A stretch of DNA of 64,000 nucleotides, taken from assembly GCA_963755635.1 (NCBI GenBank), contig CAVWKS010000007.1, positions 1 to 64,000 of the forward strand, in the 5' to 3' direction. A program made the translations under genes and the position numbers. Below, one piece after another: positions 53,961 through 63,876 of the stretch (its first letter is position 1; each line of letters starts with the position of its first letter). The notes beneath the pieces are model-generated. The model ran no database searches. It was not told the DNA's origin and worked only from the letters and a program-made list of their open reading frames with translations. The DNA comes from AC-32 sp963755635. GTDB lineage: Bacteria; Actinomycetota; Thermoleophilia; Gaiellales; Gaiellaceae.

Positions 53961-54596
53961 ATGAAGAGATCGAGAACGTCCGGACGCGCACGCTTCGCCA
54001 CAGCGGCCGCCGTCGCAACCGCGGTCGGCGTGCTCGCGTCCCTGGGCGGTGTCGGCTACGCGGCGGGGGTCGTGCACTTCGACCACTCGTCGCCCGCAGC
54101 CACGCAGTACCCGCCCTCCAAGGTGACGATCTGCCATCACACGCATTCGCAGCAGAACCCGTTCGTGACCATCACCGTCTCCGAGCACGCGCTCCCGGCG
54201 CATCTCGGGCACGGTGACACCGTCGGGGCCTGCTCGTCGCAGCAGCAGACCACGACGGAGACGCAGGTGGAGACCAACGCGCCGAAGCCGGAGCGCCCGT
54301 CCCATCAGAATCGCGGCCACCAGGGCTCGACGTCTCACGGCCAGGGCTCGGGCAAGCCGGGCTGGGCCGGAGGCGGCAAGGGTCAGGGCAACCACGGCAA
54401 GGCCAATGGCCACGACCAAAGCGGCGTCCACGGATCCGGGCACGGCCAGGGCCAGAATCACGGCCAGGGCCAGAATCACGGCCAGGGCCAGGGCCACGGC
54501 GGTGGCAACCACGGCAACTCCGGTGGCGGTCACGGCAACGGCCATGGCAACGGCGGCGGCCATGGCAACGGCGGCGGCCACGGGCACGAGAAGTAA
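53961..54596 (+). CDS. Secreted protein with CHHT/ALPAHLGHGD domain and Gly/His/Asn-rich tail
   Basis: 211 aa with a signal peptide (ATAAAVATAVGVLASLGGVG). At aa 52-92: KVTICHHTHSQQNPFVTITV then SEHALPAHLGHGDTVGAC, a pattern I recall in many bacterial secreted proteins. Cys58, His59, His60, His62, His81, His84 and Cys91 could bind metal (inference). The rest (aa 110-211) is Gly, His, Asn and Gln, partly in tandem repeats. GGGGG lies 7 bases before the ATG. Confidence 0.85.
   Translation: MKRSRTSGRARFATAAAVATAVGVLASLGGVGYAAGVVHFDHSSPAATQYPPSKVTICHHTHSQQNPFVTITVSEHALPAHLGHGDTVGACSSQQQTTTETQVETNAPKPERPSHQNRGHQGSTSHGQGSGKPGWAGGGKGQGNHGKANGHDQSGVHGSGHGQGQNHGQGQNHGQGQGHGGGNHGNSGGGHGNGHGNGGGHGNGGGHGHEK
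54441..54494 (+). repeat. 18-base tandem repeats in the Gly/His-rich gene
   Basis: Three units of 18 bases, each starting CACGGCCAGGGCCAG (54441, 54459, 54477), encoding HGQGQN; the third is slightly changed. Confidence 0.85.
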
Positions 54597-54621
54597 GTAG
54601 CCATCCTCGACGTAGTGCCGA

Positions 54622-54645
54622 GAGAGCCCCGGAGACGGGGCTCTC
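54622..54645 (+). terminator. Hairpin after the Gly/His-rich gene
   Basis: GAGAGCCCC (54622-54630) pairs with GGGGCTCTC (54637-54645) around a GGAGAC loop. Only CCGTT follows, so it is a weak intrinsic terminator at best. Confidence 0.5.
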
Positions 54646-54662
54646 CCGTTAAGGTCGCGGGC

Positions 54663-55682
54663 ATGGCCGGACGCTTGGAGAGCTGGTCGCGCCTGGCGGA
54701 GATGCCGCTCGAGATCGACCCCTACGAGCTGGAGCGCCTGGAGAAGCCGGTCACGCGCGGCTTCACCCGCGTGACGACGGTCGTGCACCTCCACGGCGGC
54801 GGCGAGGAAGGCCTCGGCGAGGACGTGACCTGGTACGCGGAGCACCACGACCGCGAGCAGGCCGCCGGCGCGGTCCTGCCGCTCGCGGGCACGTGGACGC
54901 TCGAGAGCTTCTCCGGCGCGCTCGAGATGCCGGACCCGCACCGCCGCTGGGCCTACGAGAGCGCGGCGCTCGACCTCGCGCTGCGGCAGGCCGGCCAGAC
55001 GCTCGCCGAGGCGGTCGGGCGTGAGCCGAGGCCCGTCGCCTTCGTCATCTCTCCGGGGCTCGGGAAGCCGCCGTCGAGCGCCACCGTCCGCCGCTGGCTC
55101 GAGCTAGAGCCGAGCCATCGCTTCAAGCTCGATCCTGGGAGCGACTGGAGCGACGAGCTGATCGCCGAGCTCGCCCAGACAGGAGCGGTCGTGACCGCCG
55201 ACTACAAGGGCTACTACACCGATCAGGACCCGCCGCCCGACGCCGATCTCTACCGGCGAGTCGCCGAAGGGTTCCGCGAGGCGTACCTCGAGGACCCGGC
55301 CCTGACCGAGGAGACGGACGCTGTGCTCGAGCCGCACCGCGAGCGTGTCACCTGGGACGCTCCGATCCACTCGGTGGTCGACGTCGAGGGGCTCATGTTC
55401 CCGCCGCGCACGCTCAACTCGAAGCCGTCGCGCTTCGGCCGGCTCGAAGAGCTGCTCGCGTTCTACGCCTACTGCGACGATCACGAGATCGGCCTCTACG
55501 GCGGCGGCATGTTCGAGCTGGGACCCGGCCGCGGACAGGTCCAGTACCTCGCCTCGCTCTTCCATCCGGACGGGCCGAACGACGTCGCGCCGCGCGAGTA
55601 CAACGATCCCGAGCCGCGTCCCGGCTTGCCGGCGAGCCCGCTCGAGCCCGCACCGGAAGACATCGGGTTCCGCTGGCGCTAG
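54663..55682 (+). CDS. Enolase-superfamily protein of unknown specificity
   Basis: 339 aa. The C-terminal barrel has VVTADYKGYYTD, HSVVDVEGLMFPP, NSKPSRFGRLEELL and GLYGGGMFELGPGRGQVQYL, matching barrel strands of enolase-superfamily enzymes (KPSRxG, then GG-ELG-GR). The N-terminal capping half is divergent. Reaction unknown; some metal ligands may differ from characterised families. ATG 54663. Confidence 0.75.
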   Translation: MAGRLESWSRLAEMPLEIDPYELERLEKPVTRGFTRVTTVVHLHGGGEEGLGEDVTWYAEHHDREQAAGAVLPLAGTWTLESFSGALEMPDPHRRWAYESAALDLALRQAGQTLAEAVGREPRPVAFVISPGLGKPPSSATVRRWLELEPSHRFKLDPGSDWSDELIAELAQTGAVVTADYKGYYTDQDPPPDADLYRRVAEGFREAYLEDPALTEETDAVLEPHRERVTWDAPIHSVVDVEGLMFPPRTLNSKPSRFGRLEELLAFYAYCDDHEIGLYGGGMFELGPGRGQVQYLASLFHPDGPNDVAPREYNDPEPRPGLPASPLEPAPEDIGFRWR

Positions 55683-55685
55683 GCT

Positions 55686-55705
55686 TTGACTGACTAGTCA
55701 ATCAA
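55686..55705. promoter_or_regulatory. TetR-type operator ahead of acyl-CoA dehydrogenase
   Basis: TTGAC-TGACTAGTCA-ATCAA. The inner 10 bases are a perfect palindrome and the outer arms match too, with one mismatched pair in 20 bases. It lies 7 bases before the ATG of the dehydrogenase. TetR regulators of fatty-acid genes bind sites of this kind. Confidence 0.65.
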
Positions 55706-55712
55706 CACCACG

Positions 55713-56887
<1,175 letters not shown>

Positions 56888-56891
<4 letters not shown>

Positions 56892-57679
56892 CTGAACCAC
56901 TCATGGAGCGGCGGGCTGCTACGGAGCCCTGAGAAGTCGCCTGCGAGCAGCTGCCGGGCGGCGGTCGCGGCGGCGTCGACGGCTACCCAGGTGAGGCGCG
57001 CGCCGACGCTGATGCGCTGAGCACCCGCGCCGGTGATCTCGGCAAACGAGAGGTCGGAAGTCGCGAGCACGTTGACCGGCCGCGAGATCGCGGCGCAGAC
57101 GGGCGAGATCTCGTCGGTGGTGCGAAGCCAAGGCGCGTAGAGGACATCGGCGCCCACGGCCTCGAACGCCTGCAGCCGCGCGATCGTGTCGTCGAGGTCC
57201 GGGTTGCCGCGGAGGTGGTTCTCCGCGCGAGCCGTCAGCGTGAACGGAAACGGCTGCCGTCGCGCCGCTTCGGCCGCAGCGGCGACTCGCTCGGTCGCGT
57301 GGACCGGGTCGTAGAGCCGCTGCTCGACCGGGTCCCAATCCTCGATCGAGCCGCCGACGGCACCCGCCTCGGCGACTCGCTCGATCGCCCGCGCGGCCGC
57401 CTCCGGCTCTGCTCCGTAGCCGTTCTCCAGGTCGACCGACAGCGGCAAGTCCGTCGCGGCGGCGAGAGCCGAAACGTGGGCGAGCACCTCGTCCAGGGTG
57501 ACCTGGCCGTCCAGCCGGCCGAGCGTGAACGCGAAGCCGCCGCTCGTCGTCGCCAGCGCCTTGAACCCAAGCGCGGTGAGCATGCGCGCCGAGCCCACGT
57601 CCCACGGGTTCGGAATCACGAATGGCTCGCCCTCGTGCAGCGTCTGGAACGCCTGAGCCTTCTCGGCTTGCGTGGCCAC
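56888..57679 (-). CDS. PEP mutase/isocitrate lyase-family enzyme
   Basis: 263 aa from GTG 57679 (ATG 57700 possible). FVIPNPWDVGSARMLTALGF, LSVDLENGYGAEPEAA, GGSIEDWDP and TLTARAENHLRG form the barrel. It resembles oxaloacetate decarboxylase/carboxyphosphonoenolpyruvate-type members. A promoter is plausible: TTGACG, 17 bases, CAAAGT, 7 bases to the GTG. Stops overlap the convergent dehydrogenase. Confidence 0.88.
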
Positions 57680-57698
57680 GCGCAAGACTTTGCGTCGC

Positions 57699-58791
57699 AT
57701 GGAGCTCCTCGTCAACTTCTGGTACGCGCACCCGGTCGGGCACGCGGTCGAAGCGCTGCGCTACTGCCTCGGCTATGCGGGCGACGACGAGCTCGAGATC
57801 AGCCTGCTCCTGAACGGCGCGACCGCAACCGAGCTCGGGTCATGCGCGCCCTTCCTGAAGGAAACGTACGCGGTGGACTACGTCGACTTCCTCGGGCGGA
57901 CCGGCGACCCGGACGCCGCGCTCGCACACGTGCCGCGCGACTGGGACTACGTGCTCGACGACCAGCGCTCACGGCAGACGGACCAGCTCGCCTTCGCGCC
58001 AGGGTTGCGCGCCTACTACCAGGCGGCGCACCGGCACTTTCGGGCGCGTGTTCGCCACGGGACAGCCGGCTCCGAGCCGCCGCAATACATACCGAACCGG
58101 CAGCTTCGGCTCGAGCTGCCCCGGCAACGTGAGCTTCCGCAAGGCACCCGGATCGCCGTCTTGCCGGCAGGATCGTCCGAGCCCGCGCGCTACCCGTCGC
58201 CGGCTTCGTGGCGCCTGATGCTGGAAGCACTCGCGGCCGAGCTGCCCGGCGCCGTCATCTGCCTCGTGGGCAAGCTCGAGCGGGACGGGCGCACCTCGAC
58301 CTCGTGGTCGCGGGAGCAGCTGGAGTCGCTCGGTGCGGACATCTCGGCCGTCGACGAGCCGCTCCTCGACCAGCTTGCGCTCGTGGAAGCGTGCGACCTC
58401 TTCGTCTCGCCGCATACGGGCTTCGGCCTCGCCGCACTCGCCGTCGGGACGCCGTGGCTGACGCTCTCGGGCGGGCCCTGGCACGAGTGGTTCTTCAACG
58501 GCGTGCCGTTCTACTCGGTCATCCCGGACACGCGGCGCTATCCGGCCTACATGCAGCTCGCCGAGCAGCCGGATCCAGGTCGAGGACGACGGGCCGCGCA
58601 CGCCGAGCATGTCGCGGGCGCGGATCGCCGATGACCTACCGGAGCTGCTCGAGGCAGCGCGCCTGCTCGTCGAGGGGCGGCTGACGTACGAGGACGCGCT
58701 GCGCGGCTACTTCGCGCGGCTCCTGGCCGCATACCAGGGCGACGCGTCGCGGATCTTCTCGTTCGACGACGTCCACCGCGCGTACATCTGA
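57699..58791 (+). CDS. Glycosyltransferase family 9-like protein (one frameshift)
   Basis: Resembles ADP-heptose:LPS heptosyltransferases. RIAVLPAGSSEPARYPSPASW, AVICLVGKLERDG, ACDLFVSPHTGFGLAALAVGTP and WLTLSGGPWHEWF are typical. The frame slips at about 58569-58574; removing one base joins it to IQVEDDGPRTP and a helical end (DLPELLEAARLLVEG, IFSFDDVHRAYI), 363 aa. ATG 57699 is divergent from the PEP-mutase gene. Confidence 0.8.
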
Positions 58792-58803
58792 GAGGCTTGG
58801 CCC

Positions 58804-59637
58804 GTGGCGCTCGAGATCGACCTGTCGGGCCGGGTCGCGCTCGTCACGGGCGGGTCGCGCGGGCTGGGGCGCGCCGACGCGCTGACGCTGGCGCGCGCGG
58901 GCGCGGACGTCGCGATCGCGGACATCCAGCTCGAGTCCGATTCCGGCGAGGCGGCCGAGCGGTACGGGCCGCTCGCGCAGGCAGCGCGGGCGCAGGGGCT
59001 CGTCTACGCCGAGCAGACGGCCGAGGAGATCCGCGCGTTCGGCCGCCGCGCGGTCGCGCTGCGCTGCGACGTGACCGACCGTGAGCAGGTCGCCGAGACG
59101 GTGGAGCGGGTCGCGGGTGAGCTCGGCGCGGTGGACATCCTCGTCAACAACGCGGGCACGCTCGACCATGTGGGCCAATTGCCCGCTCAAAGGCCCGAGC
59201 TCTGGGAGCGGGATCTCCGCGTCAACCTGACCGGCGCGTTCAATTGCGCGCAGGAGGTCTGGCCGGGAATGGTCGAGCGCGGCTGGGGGCGGATCGTGAA
59301 CATGGCGTCCGTTGCGGGCACGCTCGGCGGGTTCGGGCAGGCGAGCTACTCGACGACGAAGGCGGGCCTGCTCGGGCTGACGAAGTCGCTGGCGCTGGAG
59401 GGCGCGCGCCACGGGATCACGGTGAACGCGATCGTCCCGGGCGTGATCGGCACCGAGGCGTTCGCGTTCGGCAACCCGGAGATGAACGAGCGCATGATCC
59501 GCCGCACAGCGCTCCGCCGCGCCGGCGACCCGCAGGAGGTCGCGAACGCGATCGCCTTCCTCTGCTCTGACCTGGCGAGCTACATCACCGGGATCGAGCT
59601 CAACGTCAGCGGCGGGATCGAGCTCTTCACGTTCTGA
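58804..59637 (+). CDS. Short-chain dehydrogenase/reductase
   Basis: 277 aa. Cofactor loop VTGGSRGLG, NNAG motif (ILVNNAGTLDH), catalytic Ser in NMASVAGT and YSTTK (YxxxK). The first Rossmann strand ends in IADIQ, hinting at NAD preference. A 20-residue insert follows it. Start GTG 58804. Substrate unknown. Confidence 0.92.
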   Translation: MALEIDLSGRVALVTGGSRGLGRADALTLARAGADVAIADIQLESDSGEAAERYGPLAQAARAQGLVYAEQTAEEIRAFGRRAVALRCDVTDREQVAETVERVAGELGAVDILVNNAGTLDHVGQLPAQRPELWERDLRVNLTGAFNCAQEVWPGMVERGWGRIVNMASVAGTLGGFGQASYSTTKAGLLGLTKSLALEGARHGITVNAIVPGVIGTEAFAFGNPEMNERMIRRTALRRAGDPQEVANAIAFLCSDLASYITGIELNVSGGIELFTF

Positions 59638-59837
59638 CTACGCGCCCGCGAGTCCTGATTCCGCAATTTCCGGCTTCCCGCCGGGGCACCCCTAACCCAC
59701 CACCCACCGTCGATCCTAGTCTGAAAATTCACACGAATGTGTGACGGGACGGTGGCGAATGTGGGCCCGATGTTCCACAGCAAGATCCTTGGAATCCACT
59801 GGCCTGCACTGGGAGGGCCGGCGCTAGACTTCGGGCC
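59638..59837. promoter_or_regulatory. Intergenic region; VanW promoter
   Basis: 200 bases with no gene seen. TAGACT (59825-59830) lies 7 bases before the TTG start of the VanW gene and is the likely -10; no clear -35. The short repeat ACACGAATGTGT (ACAC/GTGT arms) lies at about 59732-59743. Confidence 0.4.
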
Positions 59838-61688
59838 TTGCGGGTCGAAGCAGGATCGAGCGCGGTCAGGCTCCGCAGGCGCAGGCGTGCCCGGGCGCGG
59901 CAGCTGCTTGCCCGCAGGCTCCTTGCACTGACGGCCGTCGGCGTGATTGCGGCCGGGCTCGTCGGGCTGGCCTTCGCGGGCTCGTCCGACCGGATCGCCG
60001 CCGGTGTCCGGGTCGCGGGCATCAACGTCGGCGGCCTGACCACCGGCGAAGCGGTCAAGAGGCTCGAGGCAAAGTCGCGTGCCGTGGCGAGCGTCCCGGT
60101 CGTGTTCGAGGCCGGCGGGCGCCGCTTCCGCGAGCGGCCGGTCAACCTCGGCATCCAGGTCGACTGGCGCGCCGCGGTCAAGCGGGCACAGTCCGAGGGC
60201 GAGGGCTTCGCGCCCTGGCGCGGTCTGCGCCGCGTGAGCATTCGCCTGCTCGGCTCCGATGTCACGCCGCCCACGCGGGCCTGGAAGCGCGCGCTCGACA
60301 TCGACCTTCGCCGGATCAACGCCGCGGTCGGAACGCCTCACCGCGACGCCGCGATCGCACTGCGCGGGCTGGAGCCGCGGGTCGTCCCCGGACGCACGGG
60401 CCGCGCGCTCGACAAGGCAACCGCCGGCGCCGCGATCGTCAGCGCGCTTGCGAGTCTCGAGCGTGGCAACGTCGTCCAGCTGCCAGTCGTGGTCGACACG
60501 CCGACGGCCACCGCTGCGGACCTCGCGCCGGCCGTCGCACAGCTGCGCACCGCCCTCTCGCGCCGGATCCGGATGAGCCTCGGCCGCTCGTCGTGGTGGC
60601 TCAGGCCGGGCCAGCTCGCGTCGATCCTGTCGCTGCCGCACGGGGGCTCAAAGTCGCTCGCGATCGGGGGCAAGGGCGCGGAGGGCTACTTCCGCCGGCT
60701 CGGCCACGGTGTCGGCCGGCACCCACGGAATGCGAGCTTCGCGGTCTCGACGAGCGGAAACATCCGCATCGTCCCGTCCCGTCCCGGCCGCGTGATCGAC
60801 GTTGCCGCCACCGAGAAGAACATCCTCGCGGCGGCGGTGTCGCCCACGAACCGCACGGCGCGCGTCGTCGTCACGAGCCAGGCGGCGCGCCGCTCGACCG
60901 CCGAGGTTCGCGCGATGGGCATCACGACGAAGATCAGCCGCTACGAGACGATCTACGGCGGCGACCCGAACCGGATCCACAACGTCCAGCTGGTCGCCCG
61001 CCTGATCGACGGCAAGCTCGTCGCCCCGGGCGCGACCTTCTCGTTCAACCAGGCCACCGGCGCACGCACCGCCGGCAAGGGCTTCCTCGAGGCGCCGGTG
61101 ATCGTCAACGGCGAGCTCACCACCGGCCTCGGCGGCGGGGTCTGCCAGGTCTCGACGACCGTGTTCAACGCGGCCTACGAAGCCGGGCTGAAGATCACCG
61201 CGCGGACGAATCACGCGCTCTACATCAGCCACTACCCGCAGGGCCGCGACGCGACGGTCAACTACCCGGATGTCGACCTGCGCTTCGTCAACGACACGCC
61301 GCACTGGATCCTGCTGCGCACGTTCGTCGGGTCGTCCTCGCTGGTCGTCGACCTGTTCGGCGCCCCGATCCACCGCCGTGTCGTCAGCGAGACCCGGCCG
61401 CTCGTCGAGACGGGGAAGCCGCCGGTGAAGCGGATCCCCGACCCCGCGCTCTTCAGGGGCGCGACCGCGATCGACGACTACGGCGAGCCGCCGCGCTCGA
61501 CGAGCGTTCGCAGGCTCGTCTACACCGCCGGCGGGAAGTTGCTCTACGACAACACGTGGTACTCGTCCTACCGCGGCGAGCCGGAGATCATCCGCTTCGG
61601 GACGAGGGCGAAGAAGCCGCCGCCGAAGAAGGGCCCGAGCGGGCCCACCGGCCCGACCGGCCCGTCCGGCGTCAAGCCTCCGAGCTAG
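59838..61688 (+). CDS. VanW-family protein with peptidoglycan-binding-like domains
   Basis: 616 aa; TTG 59838 fits a leaderless mRNA. The N-terminal basic stretch and membrane helix (LLALTAVGVIAAGLVGLAFA) anchor it. Two PG_binding_4-like domains follow (about aa 50-170, 200-300). The VanW domain has FSFNQATGARTAGKGFLEAP, GGGVCQVSTTVFNAAYEAGL and HYPQGRDATVNYPDVDL. A Pro/Gly/Thr-rich tail follows. Likely cell-wall associated; enzymatic role not established. Confidence 0.9.
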   Translation: MRVEAGSSAVRLRRRRRARARQLLARRLLALTAVGVIAAGLVGLAFAGSSDRIAAGVRVAGINVGGLTTGEAVKRLEAKSRAVASVPVVFEAGGRRFRERPVNLGIQVDWRAAVKRAQSEGEGFAPWRGLRRVSIRLLGSDVTPPTRAWKRALDIDLRRINAAVGTPHRDAAIALRGLEPRVVPGRTGRALDKATAGAAIVSALASLERGNVVQLPVVVDTPTATAADLAPAVAQLRTALSRRIRMSLGRSSWWLRPGQLASILSLPHGGSKSLAIGGKGAEGYFRRLGHGVGRHPRNASFAVSTSGNIRIVPSRPGRVIDVAATEKNILAAAVSPTNRTARVVVTSQAARRSTAEVRAMGITTKISRYETIYGGDPNRIHNVQLVARLIDGKLVAPGATFSFNQATGARTAGKGFLEAPVIVNGELTTGLGGGVCQVSTTVFNAAYEAGLKITARTNHALYISHYPQGRDATVNYPDVDLRFVNDTPHWILLRTFVGSSSLVVDLFGAPIHRRVVSETRPLVETGKPPVKRIPDPALFRGATAIDDYGEPPRSTSVRRLVYTAGGKLLYDNTWYSSYRGEPEIIRFGTRAKKPPPKKGPSGPTGPTGPSGVKPPS

Positions 61689-62079
61689 CGATCGCCTCCA
61701 CCAGCCAGGCCGGCACGCGTGTCGGGCGGTGCGTATGCGCGTCGACGCAAGCGTGGCGCGTCCACCCGTCGGCGATCGCCTCGCCGTCCCGCTCGACGGC
61801 ATAGTCGAAGCGGAAGCGGGCGCCGCGCAGGTCGCCGCAGGCGCAGCGGATCGTGAGGCGATCGTCGAAGCGCGCGGGCGCCAGGTAGCGCACGTGCGCC
61901 TCGACCGTCAGCGCCTCGATTCCTTCCGCTCGCAGCTCCGGATAGCCGCCGCGGAAGCGGGCCAGGTAGTCGATTCGCGTGACCTCGAACCAGACGAGGT
62001 AGACCGCGTTGTGCGCGATCCCCTGCGCGTCGGTCTCGGCGAACCGGACTCGCACCTCGGTCTCGAAGCGGAACTCCAC
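61672..62079 (-). CDS. Acyl-CoA thioesterase (4HBT, YbgC-like)
   Basis: 135-aa hotdog-fold thioesterase. Catalytic Asp17 lies in VRFAETDAQGIAHNAVYLVW. Its 3' end overlaps the VanW gene by 17 bases on the opposite strand. Divergent from the sirtuin gene by 22 bases. Confidence 0.92.
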   Translation of the reverse strand: MEFRFETEVRVRFAETDAQGIAHNAVYLVWFEVTRIDYLARFRGGYPELRAEGIEALTVEAHVRYLAPARFDDRLTIRCACGDLRGARFRFDYAVERDGEAIADGWTRHACVDAHTHRPTRVPAWLVEAIASSEA

Positions 62080-62101
62080 GGGCGAACTCTACGATCGCGG
62101 C

Positions 62102-62839
62102 GTGTCCGCTTCCGAGCTCGCGGAGCTGATCCGGCGGCAGCAGCCGTGCGTCGTCCTGACCGGGGCCGGGGTCAGCACGGAGAGCGGGATTCCCGATTTC
62201 CGCTCGCGGACCGGTCTCTGGGCGCAGTTCGACCCGCTCGAGTACGCGTCGTTGGAGGCCTTCCGCCGCGACCCGCGCAAGGTCTGGAGCTTCTACAAGC
62301 CGCGGATCTCCGTGCTGACCGAGGCAGAGCCGAACCCGGCGCACCGCGCGCTCGCCGAGCTGGAGCGGCTCGGCCTCGTCGAGGCGGTCGTGACGCAGAA
62401 CATCGACCTGTTGCACGAGCGCGCCGGCAGCAGGAACGTCGTCGAGGTGCACGGCTCGATCCGGACCGCGACCTGCCCGGGCTGCGGCGAGAGGCAGCCG
62501 CTCGAGCGGGTCGTGGAGCTGCTTGCCGACGCCGACGCGCCCGCGTGCCCCGCTTGCGGCGAGATCCTCAAGCCGGACGTCGTCTTCTTCGGCGAGCTTC
62601 TCCCGGCCGAGGCGATCGAGCGCGCCACCGAGCTCGCCCGCCGCGCGCGGCTGCTGCTCGTGGTCGGCTCGGCGCTCGAGGTCTACCCGATCGCGGGCCT
62701 GCCGTTCGAGACGCTCGCCGCGGGCGGGGAGCTCGCGATCGTCAACCGCGGCCCGACCGCGCTCGACGACGAGGCATCAGTCCGAATCGACGCGGCAGCC
62801 GGCGAGCTGCTGCCGCAGGTTGTCGCGGCGCTGGGCTAG
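62102..62839 (+). CDS. cobB: NAD-dependent protein deacylase (Sir2)
   Basis: 245-aa sirtuin. VVLTGAGVSTESGIPDFRS binds NAD; TQNIDLLHERAG and catalytic His118 (EVHGSIRTATC) follow. Zinc is held by CPGCG and CPACG. GTG 62102 is 6 bases after TACGAT (probable leaderless start). In actinobacteria such enzymes reverse acetylation of acyl-CoA synthetases; that link is inference. Confidence 0.94.
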   Translation: MSASELAELIRRQQPCVVLTGAGVSTESGIPDFRSRTGLWAQFDPLEYASLEAFRRDPRKVWSFYKPRISVLTEAEPNPAHRALAELERLGLVEAVVTQNIDLLHERAGSRNVVEVHGSIRTATCPGCGERQPLERVVELLADADAPACPACGEILKPDVVFFGELLPAEAIERATELARRARLLLVVGSALEVYPIAGLPFETLAAGGELAIVNRGPTALDDEASVRIDAAAGELLPQVVAALG

Positions 62840-63003
62840 GCCGCGGCGCGCTTGAGCGGGCGCTCTGCGAGCACGTTCCGGCACTCGCTGCAGACCGTCC
62901 GCTCCACTTCGTACGGGATGCCGTACCGCTGCAGCAGCACATGCGTGCGAACTGCCGTGTGCGTGTGAGTGCGCCGCCGTAGGGGGATAAAGAGTTGAGA
63001 CAT
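62836..63003 (-). CDS. 55-aa small protein with CxxC
   Basis: Encodes MSQLFIPLRRRTHTHTAVRT, then a segment with YGIPYEVERTVCSECRNVLA and a basic end. One CxxC pair, so perhaps half of a zinc site or a redox pair. ATG 63003 with AAGGA close by. Its stop overlaps the sirtuin stop. Unknown function. Confidence 0.55.
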   Translation of the reverse strand: MSQLFIPLRRRTHTHTAVRTHVLLQRYGIPYEVERTVCSECRNVLAERPLKRAAA

Positions 63004-63114
63004 CGTCCTTGGACTCAGCGTAGCGATGGGTTCGGAAAGTACGACGCTCAAAAGGGTGACGAAGTTGTGACGAAACGGTGTCGTCGCGGCCGTGCCGGGA
63101 GTACTCTCGCGTGT

Positions 63115-63876
63115 ATGCGCCATCGGCGCTCCGTCCTGCTGCTTTCGCTGCCGCTCGCGTGCTTCCTCGCCGGCTGCGGCGCGAACGCCGGACGCAGCTC
63201 GAACGCGCAACCGCCGCCCGCCGCGAAACCGCACTGCCACGCGGGCCTGGCGGCGATGGGCTCGAGCCGGCTCGCGGTCGCCGCCGCCGTTCCGCGGCAC
63301 GCCCGCGTCTACCGGCGTCCCGGCCGCAGGCCGTTCGCGAGCTTCGGCCGCCTGAACCAGAACCGCTTCCCGACCGTCTTCCGCGTGCTCGCCGCCCTCC
63401 GCCGCCGTGACTGCCGCGCGTCCTGGTACCGCGTCCAGGTGCCGCTCCGCCCGAACGGCGCCACCGGCTTCGTCCGGGCGCGCGACGTCGAGCTCGGCAC
63501 GGTTCGCTCGCGCGTCGTCGTCAACATCTCCAAGAAGCGGCTGACGCTCTACCGCCGCGGGAAGCGCGTGCTGACGACCGCCGTCGCGGTCGGCTCCTCG
63601 GCGACGCCGACGCCGACGGGGAGCTACTACGTCAACCAGCGCCTGATCCCGACTGACCCGAACGGCCCCTTCGGCCCCGGCGCGATCGGGATCTCGGCGT
63701 TCTCGAACGTGCTCACCGGCTGGACGCAGGGCGGCCCGATCGCGATCCACGGGACGAACGAGCCCTGGTCGATCGGCCATGCGGTCTCGAACGGCTGCAT
63801 CCGCGTGCGCAACGCCGCGCTCCAGCGCCTGTTCGCCTCGACGCCGGCCGGAACTCCTGTTGTGATTCGCCCGTGA
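63115..63876 (+). CDS. L,D-transpeptidase lipoprotein (YkuD)
   Basis: 253 aa. The lipobox FLAGC has Cys21, so it is membrane-tethered. An SH3-like middle part follows. The C-terminal YkuD domain has His212 (IAIHGTNEPW), His222 and catalytic Cys228 (HAVSNGCIRVRN). It makes 3-3 peptidoglycan links or attaches proteins. TACTCT (63102-63107) lies 7 bases before the ATG, suiting a leaderless mRNA. Confidence 0.94.
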   Translation: MRHRRSVLLLSLPLACFLAGCGANAGRSSNAQPPPAAKPHCHAGLAAMGSSRLAVAAAVPRHARVYRRPGRRPFASFGRLNQNRFPTVFRVLAALRRRDCRASWYRVQVPLRPNGATGFVRARDVELGTVRSRVVVNISKKRLTLYRRGKRVLTTAVAVGSSATPTPTGSYYVNQRLIPTDPNGPFGPGAIGISAFSNVLTGWTQGGPIAIHGTNEPWSIGHAVSNGCIRVRNAALQRLFASTPAGTPVVIRP

